From the NCBI GenBank assembly GCA_943349555.1, contig CALQZK010000018.1, positions 1 to 10,819 on the forward strand: a stretch of DNA of 10,819 bases, given 5' to 3'. Under the pieces are notes generated by a model. The model was given only the letters and a program-made list of their open reading frames with translations, was not told the DNA's origin and did no database searches. The DNA comes from Candidatus Nomurabacteria bacterium (GTDB taxonomy: Bacteria > Patescibacteriota > Minisyncoccia > Phycocordibacterales > PALSA-1337). A program made the position numbers and the translations under genes. How positions within the stretch are numbered: the first letter of the stretch is position 1; the number at the start of each line of letters is the position of its first letter. Shown here one piece after another: positions 1 through 6,928 of the stretch.

Positions 1-405
1 TTCCTGCGCACGGAGAGGAGAAAGGTGGTTGCGGAGAATTTGGAGTATGCCAAGAAGCTTGGTGATCTTTCTGAAAATGCAGAATACCACGAAGCTCGCC
101 AAGAGCAAGCGGAAGTTGAGGATCGCATCAATCACCTAGAGAATCTTCTCAAGACTGCCGTTCTTGTCGCTGACCAGCATGGAGACAAGGCAACTGTCGG
201 CTCTACTGTGAAAGTCCAGAAGGAAGGCGAAGCCGATATCAAGACTTACAAAGTTGTCGGTTCGGAAGAAGCAGACATGGCTCATGGGAAGGTCTCTAAC
301 CTTTCACCTTTCGGACTCTCTCTTCTGGGAAAGAAGAAGGGGGAGACTTTCAGCTTCACTACTCCAAAAGGGAAAGTGACTTATACGCTTATCAGCATTG
401 AATAA
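1..405 (+). CDS. greA: Transcription elongation factor GreA, 5' end outside the window
   Basis: GreA inserts its N-terminal coiled coil into the RNA polymerase secondary channel and stimulates cleavage of backtracked RNA, rescuing stalled complexes. The reading frame is open from base 1, and the first residues (FLRTERRKVV) align without gaps to the E. coli GreA coiled coil from about residue 20. Roughly 19 N-terminal residues therefore lie upstream, and the GTG at base 25 is an internal codon, not the start. The tip of the coiled coil carries the family signature GDLSENAEYHEA. It includes the two acidic residues needed for cleavage activity: Asp at bases 64-66 and Glu at 73-75, equivalent to E. 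coli D41 and E44. The C-terminal FKBP-like domain follows (SPFGLSLLGKKKGE, then a TPKGKV strand). The gene ends 18 bp before lysS and is probably co-transcribed with it. Confidence 0.95.
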   Translation, partial: FLRTERRKVVAENLEYAKKLGDLSENAEYHEARQEQAEVEDRINHLENLLKTAVLVADQHGDKATVGSTVKVQKEGEADIKTYKVVGSEEADMAHGKVSNLSPFGLSLLGKKKGETFSFTTPKGKVTYTLISIE

Positions 406-423
406 AGCAAATTGAAATAATTT

Positions 424-1905
424 ATGGCCTCATTAGAGGAACTTCGCGCGGCGCGCCTGGGCAAACTTGAACTTATAAAAAAAGCTGGAATGGATCCATA
501 TCCATCTAAGATTCCACGTACTTTCTGTCTGGCTGATGCTAAGCTAAGTTTTGATGAATATGCCAAAGAGGGGGGTAAAAAATTTGGAAAAGAAGTTTCT
601 CTCGCAGGCAGAATCATGGCCATACGAGGTCAAGGCTCCATATTATTCGCGGTTTTATATGATGGAAAAAATGATGGCAAGGCTCGCTTTCAAGCAGTCT
701 TTAAAAAAGACGCGATAGATGAAAAACTTTTTAAACTTTTTACAGACGCTGTTGACATCGGTGACTTTATTTCCGTCACCGGCACATTTTTCACTACAGA
801 AAGGGGAGAGCAAAGCATACTGGTAAAGAGTTGGACAATTGCTGCAAAAACTCTCCAACCATTACCAGAAAAATGGCATGGAATACAGGATACTGACGAG
901 AGATACCGCAAGCGCTATCTAGACCTGCTGATGAACCAGGAACTTCGCGAGCTTATCATAAAGAAATCACAATTTTGGGATATCACAAGAAATTTTCTGA
1001 AGTCCAAGGGATTTTTAGAAGTAGAGACACCGACTTTGGAAATTACGACTGGTGGAGCAGAGGCAACTCCTTTTAAGACTCATCATAATGATTATGATTT
1101 GGATGTATATCTGCGCATTTCTGTCGGCGAGCTTTGGCAGAAGAGGCTGATGGCGGCGGGATTCCCAAAAACTTTTGAGATCGGGAGAGTGTATAGGAAT
1201 GAGGGATCGAGTCCTGAACATTTGCAGGAATTTACAAATATGGAATTCTACTGGTCCTTTGCCGACTTCGAGGATGGGATGGAATTGACCAGGGAAATGT
1301 ATATAAAAATAGCGCAGGAGACTTTCGGCACGACGAAATTCACTTCCCGAGGTCATACCTTTGACCTTGCTCACGAATGGACAAAGATAGACTATGCCAG
1401 TGAAATAAAGAAGCAGATTGGAATAGATATTGCCAAGGCTTCTGATAAGGAGATGATGAAAAAATTGGATGAACTAGGCGTGAAGTATGAAGGCACGAAT
1501 AGGGAGAGGCTGACCGATACGCTCTGGAAATACTGCAGGAAAAATATTTCCGGTCCGGCTTTCCTCATTAATCATCCTGTCCTGGTTGCCCCACTGGCAA
1601 AGCGAATTGAAGGCACAGAAACTGTACAAATGTTCCAACCTCTGATTGCAGGCAGTGAAGTGGGAAGAGGATACTCCGAATTGAATGATCCAATCGACCA
1701 GAAACAGCGCTTTGATGAGCAGAAAAAACTGATTGATGCTGGCGATACGGAAGCCATGATGCCTGATGATGAATTTGTGGAGATGCTAGAGCATGCTATG
1801 CCACCGACTTGCGGCTTCGGATTTGGTGAAAGATTTTTTGCTATCCTTGCTGACAAGCCTATTCGTGAACTACAAATGTTTCCATTGATGAAGCCGAAGA
1901 AATAG
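424..1905 (+). CDS. lysS: Lysyl-tRNA synthetase, class II
   Basis: This enzyme charges tRNA-Lys with lysine using ATP in the cytoplasm. The 493-residue length is normal for bacterial LysRS. An N-terminal anticodon-binding OB fold spans about residues 57-140 (VSLAGRIMAIRGQGSILFAV). The class II catalytic core follows: motif 1 near 195-212 (GFLEVETPTLEITTGGAEA), motif 2 at 251-275 with the RNEG tetrad and EFTNMEFY, the GYSELNDPIDQ signature at 417-426, and motif 3 at 464-492 with Arg470. Several positions are unusual. Motif 2 has SPEHLQEF where SPxHNPEF is common, motif 3 has GFGER where GIDR is usual, and SEVGRGYSEL replaces WEIANGYSEL. These point to a divergent lineage rather than to a broken gene. 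ATG 424 is the natural start, since MASLEELRAARLGKLE fits the family N-terminus, but no Shine-Dalgarno precedes it. A hairpin terminator follows the stop. Confidence 0.95.
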   Translation: MASLEELRAARLGKLELIKKAGMDPYPSKIPRTFCLADAKLSFDEYAKEGGKKFGKEVSLAGRIMAIRGQGSILFAVLYDGKNDGKARFQAVFKKDAIDEKLFKLFTDAVDIGDFISVTGTFFTTERGEQSILVKSWTIAAKTLQPLPEKWHGIQDTDERYRKRYLDLLMNQELRELIIKKSQFWDITRNFLKSKGFLEVETPTLEITTGGAEATPFKTHHNDYDLDVYLRISVGELWQKRLMAAGFPKTFEIGRVYRNEGSSPEHLQEFTNMEFYWSFADFEDGMELTREMYIKIAQETFGTTKFTSRGHTFDLAHEWTKIDYASEIKKQIGIDIAKASDKEMMKKLDELGVKYEGTNRERLTDTLWKYCRKNISGPAFLINHPVLVAPLAKRIEGTETVQMFQPLIAGSEVGRGYSELNDPIDQKQRFDEQKKLIDAGDTEAMMPDDEFVEMLEHAMPPTCGFGFGERFFAILADKPIRELQMFPLMKPKK

Positions 1906-1926
1906 TATTAAATTTACTTCAGTCAC

Positions 1927-1956
1927 AAAAATCTCATTTGCATAATGAGATTTTTT
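1927..1956 (+). terminator. Rho-independent terminator after lysS
   Basis: AATCTCATT (1930-1938) pairs with AATGAGATT (1944-1952) around a 5-nt loop, and the stem can extend through the flanking A and T runs. It is followed by a T run to 1956. The A run on the 5' side means it could also work on the minus strand. It separates greA-lysS from the dcw operon. Confidence 0.85.
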
Positions 1957-1958
1957 AC

Positions 1959-1989
1959 TTATTCACCACTTATCCCCCCGTTATCCACA
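1959..1989 (+). promoter_or_regulatory. Three direct DnaA-box-like 9-mers, 11-bp period
   Basis: TTATTCACC (1959-1967), TTATCCCCC (1970-1978) and TTATCCACA (1981-1989) lie in the same orientation, each starting 11 bp after the previous one. The last is a perfect match to the DnaA box consensus TTATNCACA, the first matches 8 of 9, and the middle one 7 of 9. They sit just upstream of the mraZ promoter. Binding by DnaA is inferred from the motif. An origin is unlikely, because no dnaA or dnaN gene and no AT-rich unwinding region are visible here. Confidence 0.5.
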
Positions 1990-1999
1990 TTCTTTTTAC

Positions 2000-2026
2000 T
2001 TGAAAAATTTAAAAGTGGTATATAAT
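2000..2026 (+). promoter_or_regulatory. Probable promoter of the mraZ (dcw) operon
   Basis: A -35-like TTGAAA (2000-2005) and a perfect -10 TATAAT (2021-2026) are separated by 15 nt. The spacer is short, but TGG directly before TATATA (2019-2024) could act as an extended -10. Transcription would begin near 2033, giving a leader of about 50 nt before the mraZ ATG. The promoter sits between the DnaA-like boxes and the MraZ boxes. Confidence 0.65.
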
Positions 2027-2050
2027 GCCATCAAGTGGGAAGAGGTGGTA
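2011..2050 (+). promoter_or_regulatory. MraZ-type operator: three GTGG boxes in 10-bp register
   Basis: Three decamers share the core GTGG(G/T)A: AAAAGTGGTA (2011-2020), TCAAGTGGGA (2031-2040) and AGAGGTGGTA (2041-2050). Their starts differ by 20 and 10 bp, so all lie on the same face of the helix, and the vacant second slot (2021-2030) is occupied by the -10 hexamer. Known MraZ operators in E. coli (TGGGN repeats with 5-nt spacers) and mollicutes (AAAGTG-type boxes) have the same 10-bp period and the same place before mraZ. Bound MraZ octamer would cover the promoter, so negative autoregulation is expected. Confidence 0.75.
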
Positions 2051-2084
2051 TGGATTAATTTCCTTCCATTTCGCTCGCTAAAAT

Positions 2085-2525
2085 ATGCTTATCGGAGAAT
2101 ATAGACATGTCATCGACGATAAGAACCGTTTGTCACTTCCGGCGAAATTCCGCCGAGAAACAGGCAAAAAAGTTGTTATCACTTCTGGATTGGATTCCTG
2201 TCTTTTTATTTTCACAGTGAAATCTTGGGAATCGATCACAGAGCGATTATCTTCTCCGGATTCCGCGATGCTTTCTGCAGACAGTCGCAGCTTCAATCGC
2301 TATCTCCTTGGAGGCGCGGTCGAAATAGATGTAGACGCTCTTGGCAGAATGCTTCTCCCGGAATATCTCGTGACTCGAGCAAAGCTCGGACGCAAGGTCG
2401 TGATTGTCGGCGTACGAGACAGAGCGGAAATCTGGGATGAAGAGAAGTGGGAAACGTATCGCAATGAAGTCGAGGCGAAAGTCGATAAGTTAGCCGAGAA
2501 GATCGGCGGGGCGGGACTTTTTTAA
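2085..2525 (+). CDS. mraZ: Transcriptional regulator MraZ
   Basis: MraZ is the first gene of the dcw cluster in many bacteria. It is a ring-forming DNA-binding protein that represses its own operon. The 146-residue protein has the expected two SpoVT/AbrB-like halves, each with the DxxxR signature: D11-R15 in DDKNRLSLPAKFR, and D84-R88 in DALGRMLLPEYL. The C-terminal tail (about 119-146) is charged and helical. The ATG at 2085 gives the canonical MLIGEYRHVIDDKNR N-terminus, so the start is secure, although no Shine-Dalgarno is visible. The gene lies about 50 nt downstream of the inferred transcription start and its own operator. It ends 3 nt before the first possible rsmH start, so the two are probably translationally coupled. 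Confidence 0.96.
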   Translation: MLIGEYRHVIDDKNRLSLPAKFRRETGKKVVITSGLDSCLFIFTVKSWESITERLSSPDSAMLSADSRSFNRYLLGGAVEIDVDALGRMLLPEYLVTRAKLGRKVVIVGVRDRAEIWDEEKWETYRNEVEAKVDKLAEKIGGAGLF

Positions 2526-2528
2526 AGC

Positions 2529-3437
2529 ATGTCGCAACTCGCCACGATGTCTGTGCATAAATCAGTTCTTTTAAAAGAATCAATAGACGGTCTCAATATC
2601 CAGCCAGGTGATATTTACTTGGATGGAACATTGGGAAGTGCCGGGCATGCCAAGTATGCTTTGGAAAAAGCTAATGGAAATATCACGGTTGTAGGGTTAG
2701 ATAGAGATATTGATGCATTAGATAGATCAAAAAAAAATCTGCCAAGCGAGAGAGTTTTTCTAAAGCAGTCCAGCTACGGAGAAATGGATAAAGTCCTGGA
2801 TGAGCTTGGTATAGGCAAAGTCAATCGCATTATGCTTGACCTCGGGCTCTCTTCGGATCAATTCGAAACTTCCGGTAGGGGATTCACTTTCAAGAATGAC
2901 GAGCCTTTACTCATGACTTTTTCCAAGAATCCTGATGTAGACGATCTAACCTCGGGATACATCGTAAATAATTGGAGCGAGTCCAGCATTGCAGACATCA
3001 TCTTCGGATATGGCGAAGAAAGATATGCGAGAAAAATCTCTAAAAGCATTGTGATTTACCGCCAGAAGAAAAAGATTGAAACGACGGGGGAACTAGTGGA
3101 GATCATTAATCAGTCAGTTCCCGGCATGTACAAGAGAGGCAGAATCCACCCAGCGACGCGAACTTTCCAAGCATTACGCATAGCGGTGAATGATGAATTG
3201 AATACTTTGAAGGAAGGACTGGCTAATGGCTTTGACCGACTAGAGAAAGGGGGAAGGATGGCGGTGATTTCATTCCACAGCCTAGAGGATAGGATCGTCA
3301 AACATTTTAATATTGAAAAAAAGGAAGCTGGCATGGCGAATATAATTACAAAAAAGCCCATAGAAGCCAGCGAAGAGGAAATACAAAATAATCCCAGATC
3401 GCGAAGTGCGAAATTAAGGATAATAGAAAAGATATAA
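2529..3437 (+). CDS. rsmH: 16S rRNA (cytosine-1402-N4)-methyltransferase RsmH (MraW)
   Basis: RsmH uses S-adenosylmethionine to methylate N4 of C1402 in the ribosomal decoding centre. Family motifs are in order: DGTLGSAGHA (32-41, SAM-binding loop; usually LGxGGH), GLDRD (56-60), DLGLSSDQFE (104-113), YGEERYA (161-167), RIHPATRTFQALRIAVNDEL (205-224, the strongest signature), and ISFHSLEDR (247-255). The C-terminal NPRSRSAKLR (288-297) is typical. At 302 residues the length is normal. An in-frame ATG at 2547 would give MSVHKSVLLKE, which matches the usual RsmH start more closely than the ATG at 2529, so six leading residues may be untranslated. Neither start has a Shine-Dalgarno. The A-rich 42-nt gap to the next gene shows no terminator. 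Confidence 0.96.
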   Translation: MSQLATMSVHKSVLLKESIDGLNIQPGDIYLDGTLGSAGHAKYALEKANGNITVVGLDRDIDALDRSKKNLPSERVFLKQSSYGEMDKVLDELGIGKVNRIMLDLGLSSDQFETSGRGFTFKNDEPLLMTFSKNPDVDDLTSGYIVNNWSESSIADIIFGYGEERYARKISKSIVIYRQKKKIETTGELVEIINQSVPGMYKRGRIHPATRTFQALRIAVNDELNTLKEGLANGFDRLEKGGRMAVISFHSLEDRIVKHFNIEKKEAGMANIITKKPIEASEEEIQNNPRSRSAKLRIIEKI

Positions 3438-3479
3438 AAATAAATAAAATCAGAAACAAAAAAAGAAAAAATAAATAGC

Positions 3480-3797
3480 ATGACAAAAACAATTACAATC
3501 TTATATAGAGCGACACAGCACCATAGAGAAAGAGTTTTTGCAGTTCTTGTTGCATGCATACTTGTGACGGCTTGTGCCTACATTTTTCTTCTACAGAAAG
3601 CCATCATAAATGTCGTGCAAAGAGAGAAGATATCGAAAGGTGTATCGACAGTCACCATGGATATTAATGAATTGGAGACAAAATATTTTTCATTAAAGAA
3701 AGCCATTACACTTGAGCTGGCTTATTCCAAAGGCCTCAAGGATGCAGAGGTGACATCATACATTTCCATGAAGTCTCTGACAGCCCTGGCAAAATGA
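3480..3797 (+). CDS. ftsL: FtsL-like divisome protein (small bitopic membrane protein)
   Basis: FtsL forms a coiled-coil complex with FtsB/DivIC that recruits and activates septal peptidoglycan synthesis by FtsW-FtsI. This 105-residue protein has the right architecture: a short basic cytoplasmic N-terminus (1-18), one transmembrane helix (about 19-37, VFAVLVACILVTACAYIFLL), and an extracytoplasmic helical region (about 38-75) with heptad-like spacing. Sequence identity alone would not prove FtsL, since the family is poorly conserved. The assignment rests on topology, size and position between rsmH and ftsI, the standard ftsL place. Its TGA overlaps the ftsI ATG in an ATGA junction at 3794-3797, implying coupled translation. 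The remainder after about residue 80 is of unknown role. Confidence 0.68.
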   Translation: MTKTITILYRATQHHRERVFAVLVACILVTACAYIFLLQKAIINVVQREKISKGVSTVTMDINELETKYFSLKKAITLELAYSKGLKDAEVTSYISMKSLTALAK

Positions 3798-5515
3798 ACG
3801 AATCTTCAGTCGTTAGAATGAGAATACTTCTAGGACTCTTCTGTCTTATTGCTCTTGGAGTCTCCGCCAAGCTATATTTCATACAGATCGTTAATGGAAA
3901 GTCTTATGCAGAGCAAGCCGATAGGCAATATTCTAGGCCGGCAAATTCCTCTTTTGACCGGGGCTCCATATTTTTCCAATCAAAAGGCAGTGACAAAAAT
4001 GGTAATAAAGTTAGTGTGGCGACTTTGAAAGAAGGATATACATTGATCATGAATCCCAAGCTCATCGGAGATCCAGATGATGCTTATGAAGCCTTGTCGC
4101 AGTATGTAAAAGTTGACCGAGAGCTATTCATGGAAAAAGCTGGCAAGAAAAATGACCAGTATGAGGAATTGGCGAAAAGGTTGGACAGGGATATTGGCAT
4201 TTCAATTGGGGAATTGAAAATCCCCGGCATTGATGTTTATAAAGAAAATTGGAGAGTCTACCCAGGTGGTTCTCTAGCAGCGCATACGATCGGGCTCATA
4301 GGGTATGATAGAGAGGATAAGATTGCCGGGAGATATGGCTTGGAAAGTTATTATGAGAATGTCCTCAATCGCACTGGTGCAGCGAATAATGTGAATTTCT
4401 TCGCGGAACTTTTCGCCAATCTTAGAGGGGACATAAAAGGTGATAACAAAAATGGCGATATCATTGCCTCAATTGACCCCTCGGTGGAGAGCGAGTTGGA
4501 AAAAGTATTAGAAAAAACCCAAGCAGAATGGAAATCAGATTTCATCGGCGGAATAATTATGGATCCAAAGACTGGGGAAATTTACGCCATGGCGCAATGG
4601 CCGACCTTTGATCCGAATAACTTGAAGGAAGTGAGTGACCCTCGAGTTTTTTCCAATCAACTTGTGGAGGGAATTTATGAAATGGGATCCATCATCAAGC
4701 CTCTGACTATGGCGGCGGGCATTGATTCCGGTGCTGTGACTCCAGAGTCGACTTATGATGATAAAGGATTTCTCCTTTTGAATGGAAAAAGAATTTCCAA
4801 TTATGACGGCAAAGCTCGAGGAGTCGTTTCCATGCAGGAAGTTCTTAATCAATCTTTGAACATCGGCGCGGCCACTGTTGCGCTGAAAGTTGGGAGCGAA
4901 GAATTTAGCAGATATCTATTAAGCTTCGGCTTCGGGGAATTAACAGGCATTGATCAGCCGAATGAGCAGAAAGGCAAAGTCAGCAACTTGAAAACTGGCA
5001 GGGAAATCGAACAAGCGACAGCTTCCTATGGGCAGGGAATTGCCATGTCTCCTATTGCCACGATCCGGGCTATGTCTGTCATTGCTAATGGCGGAATGCT
5101 CATCAAGCCTCACATTATCAAAGAAGTTCAATACACAGATGGATCGACAAGAAAAGTCAAGCCTGATCCTGGGGTGAGGGTTATACAGAAAGAAACTGCA
5201 GAACAAGTGACGAAAATGTTGGTGGAAGTTGTGGACAAAGCTCTGCGTAAAGGTGCAGTGAAAATGGATCACTACAGCCTTGCCGCGAAGACTGGAACGG
5301 CGCAGATTGCAGATCCGGTCAATGGCGGGTATTATGGGGATAGGTATCTGCACTCCTTCTTCGGCTATTTCCCGGCATACAGCCCAAAATACATCATATT
5401 CCTTTATCATGTCTATCCGAAAGGTGCGCAGTATGCCTCTGAAACTTTGACCAATCCCTTTATTGAACTTACAAAATTCCTCATTAATTATTACGAGATA
5501 CCGCCCGATAGATAA
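3794..5515 (+). CDS. ftsI: Penicillin-binding transpeptidase FtsI (class B PBP)
   Basis: This is a monofunctional D,D-transpeptidase that crosslinks septal peptidoglycan with FtsW. One N-terminal membrane anchor lies at about 9-31. It is followed by the PBP dimerisation/pedestal region, which starts at FDRGSI and includes the RVYPGGSLAAHTIGLIG segment at 154-170. The transpeptidase domain covers about 230-565 with all three active-site motifs: S299-I-I-K302 (YEMGSIIKP, nucleophilic serine), S354-L-N356 (the SxN motif), and K499-T-G501 (AAKTGTA). No PASTA domain is present, and 573 residues is normal for FtsI. Context (mraZ-rsmH-ftsL before, murF after) favours FtsI over the elongation-specific PBP2. 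The start overlaps the end of ftsL by 4 nt. All catalytic residues are present, so it should be active and a beta-lactam target. Confidence 0.93.
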   Translation: MNESSVVRMRILLGLFCLIALGVSAKLYFIQIVNGKSYAEQADRQYSRPANSSFDRGSIFFQSKGSDKNGNKVSVATLKEGYTLIMNPKLIGDPDDAYEALSQYVKVDRELFMEKAGKKNDQYEELAKRLDRDIGISIGELKIPGIDVYKENWRVYPGGSLAAHTIGLIGYDREDKIAGRYGLESYYENVLNRTGAANNVNFFAELFANLRGDIKGDNKNGDIIASIDPSVESELEKVLEKTQAEWKSDFIGGIIMDPKTGEIYAMAQWPTFDPNNLKEVSDPRVFSNQLVEGIYEMGSIIKPLTMAAGIDSGAVTPESTYDDKGFLLLNGKRISNYDGKARGVVSMQEVLNQSLNIGAATVALKVGSEEFSRYLLSFGFGELTGIDQPNEQKGKVSNLKTGREIEQATASYGQGIAMSPIATIRAMSVIANGGMLIKPHIIKEVQYTDGSTRKVKPDPGVRVIQKETAEQVTKMLVEVVDKALRKGAVKMDHYSLAAKTGTAQIADPVNGGYYGDRYLHSFFGYFPAYSPKYIIFLYHVYPKGAQYASETLTNPFIELTKFLINYYEIPPDR

Positions 5516-5523
5516 AACAGACG

Positions 5524-6813
5524 ATGAAACACTTCTTAAAAAAAATAGTCGTATCAATCCTCGAAATAGAGGCTAGAATTATATTAAAAAAATATAATCC
5601 TTTTGTTATTGCGGTGACAGGAAGCGTGGGTAAAACTTCTACAAAAGACGCAATATATACTGTGTTGGCGGGAACGCCTAGCTATGTTCGCAAAAGCCAA
5701 AAGAGCTTCAATAGCGAGATCGGAGTTCCGCTAACAATTCTTGGTTGTGAGAATGGTTGGAGCAATCCTTTACTTTGGATTAGAAATATTTTGCATGGAC
5801 TTGAACTCATTCTTTTGAAATCAAAATATCCAGACTGTTTAGTTCTGGAAGTTGGTGCTGATCATCCAGGAGATATACAAAGGATAACGAAATGGCTGAA
5901 GCCAGATGTTGCGGTTGTTACCAAAGTTAGCGCCGTGCCTGTACATGTGGAATTTTTCCCTTCCCGAGATCATTTATTAAATGAGAAAAGTTATCTTATC
6001 AAAGCTCTGAAGAAAGGAGGGACAGCCATACTCTCCGAGGATGATGAGGATGTCCGCAATATGGCCCAATTGATAACACAGCAGATGACCCAACGAGTCA
6101 TAACCTTTGGCGTCAGGCATTCCGCATCGGTTAATGTCTCGCATGATTCTATTGTTTATGAAGAAAGGGATGGTGTGAAAATTCCAGTCGGCATGTCATT
6201 TAAATTAAACAATGGGGGTAATAGTTTGCCGGTCATGGCTCATGAAGTTCTCGGCATTCAACAGATCTATCCTTACCTTGCGGCAGCAGCTGTGGGAATT
6301 TCTAGGAATATTATTTTGACTGATATTATAAAGTCTCTCGGAACGCATATTGCTCCAAAAGGCAGAATGAATATTATTCCAGGTGTCAACAATACGGTCA
6401 TTATCGATGATACATACAACTCTTCTCCCGATGCTCTACATGAAGCTCTATTGGTCTTGGGAAAAATAGAGACGAATGGAAAGAAGATTGTCGTTCTGGG
6501 AGATATGATGGAATTGGGCAAATTTTCTCTTGAGGAGCATAAGAAAGCCGGGGACTTAGCAAGGCAGGTTGCTACAATAGTCGTGACTGTCGGGCAGAGG
6601 TCAAAGGGCATGGGGGAGAACATCATTTCTTTCAATACTTCCTCTGAAGCTGGTGAGTATGTCAGGAGGATGGTGGCGAAGGGAGATGTTGTACTTGTGA
6701 AGGGTTCGCAGTCTATGCGCATGGAAAGGGTGGTCAAGAATCTCCTTGCGGAGCCAGAGAAAGCGGGGGAGTTACTAGTGCGCCAGGAACCAGAGTGGCT
6801 TGCCAGGAAGTGA
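5524..6813 (+). CDS. murF: UDP-MurNAc-tripeptide:D-Ala-D-Ala ligase MurF
   Basis: MurF adds D-Ala-D-Ala to UDP-MurNAc-tripeptide with ATP, the last cytoplasmic step of the muropeptide stem. Motifs seen: the Mur ligase P-loop VTGSVGKTST (31-40, Lys37); LEVGADHPGDI (108-118, metal-binding Glu109); K155 in LNEKSYL at the place of the carbamylated lysine; the MurF hallmark DDTYNSSPDAL (295-305); VLGDMMELG (324-332); and VKGSQSMRMERVV (392-404). The N-terminal UDP-binding domain usual in MurF (about 80-100 residues) is missing. Only about 27 residues, an amphipathic or hydrophobic helix, precede the P-loop strand. Short-N-terminus Mur ligases occur in reduced lineages, but substrate recognition must differ, and I cannot exclude a related Mur ligase role. 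The gene begins 8 nt after ftsI, within the same operon. murE is not adjacent. Confidence 0.87.
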   Translation: MKHFLKKIVVSILEIEARIILKKYNPFVIAVTGSVGKTSTKDAIYTVLAGTPSYVRKSQKSFNSEIGVPLTILGCENGWSNPLLWIRNILHGLELILLKSKYPDCLVLEVGADHPGDIQRITKWLKPDVAVVTKVSAVPVHVEFFPSRDHLLNEKSYLIKALKKGGTAILSEDDEDVRNMAQLITQQMTQRVITFGVRHSASVNVSHDSIVYEERDGVKIPVGMSFKLNNGGNSLPVMAHEVLGIQQIYPYLAAAAVGISRNIILTDIIKSLGTHIAPKGRMNIIPGVNNTVIIDDTYNSSPDALHEALLVLGKIETNGKKIVVLGDMMELGKFSLEEHKKAGDLARQVATIVVTVGQRSKGMGENIISFNTSSEAGEYVRRMVAKGDVVLVKGSQSMRMERVVKNLLAEPEKAGELLVRQEPEWLARK

Positions 6814-6853
6814 TTTGTAGGTTATTTTGATTAGAGAAAAGTGCGTGAAATAC

Positions 6854-6928
6854 GGCCCTATCGTCTATCGGCTAGGACACATCCTTCTCAAGGATGGAAG
6901 CAGAGTTCGATTCTCTGTAGGGTCACCA
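6854..6928 (+). tRNA. tRNA-Glu (anticodon CTC), CCA encoded
   Basis: A full 75-nt cloverleaf can be drawn. The acceptor GGCCCTA pairs with TAGGGTC with one G-T wobble. The D arm spans 6863-6878. The anticodon stem CATCC/GGATG has loop TTCTCAA, giving anticodon CTC for GAG codons. The variable region is 4 nt. The T arm CAGAG/CTCTG has loop TTCGATT. The discriminator is A, followed by encoded CCA at 6926-6928. It begins 40 nt after murF with no clear promoter of its own, so it may be part of the murF transcript. Its last six bases (TCACCA, 6923-6928) are also the first six bases of the 131-bp inverted repeat. The recombinase ORF reads antisense through it and stops in its D loop. Confidence 0.93.

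Noticed and set aside
25..405. greA starting at GTG 25
   Set aside because: The frame is open to base 1 and the upstream codons align with the GreA coiled coil, so the gene is cut by the window edge.
1959..1989. Replication origin at the DnaA-like boxes
   Set aside because: There are only three boxes and no dnaA, dnaN or clear unwinding region. A regulatory role at the mraZ promoter fits better.
3110..3559. Leftward 149-codon ORF with a hydrophobic stretch
   Set aside because: It is antisense to rsmH and ftsL. The Phe/Ile-rich stretch is the complement of the A-rich spacer at 3438-3479.
3354..5515. UGA recoding as in Gracilibacteria or Absconditabacteria
   Set aside because: No internal UGA is needed in any gene, and UGA ends ftsL and murF where expected.
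4940..5557. 205-codon leftward ORF over the end of ftsI
   Set aside because: It is a shadow of the ftsI coding strand, with no plausible domain and rich in scattered His, Arg and Phe.
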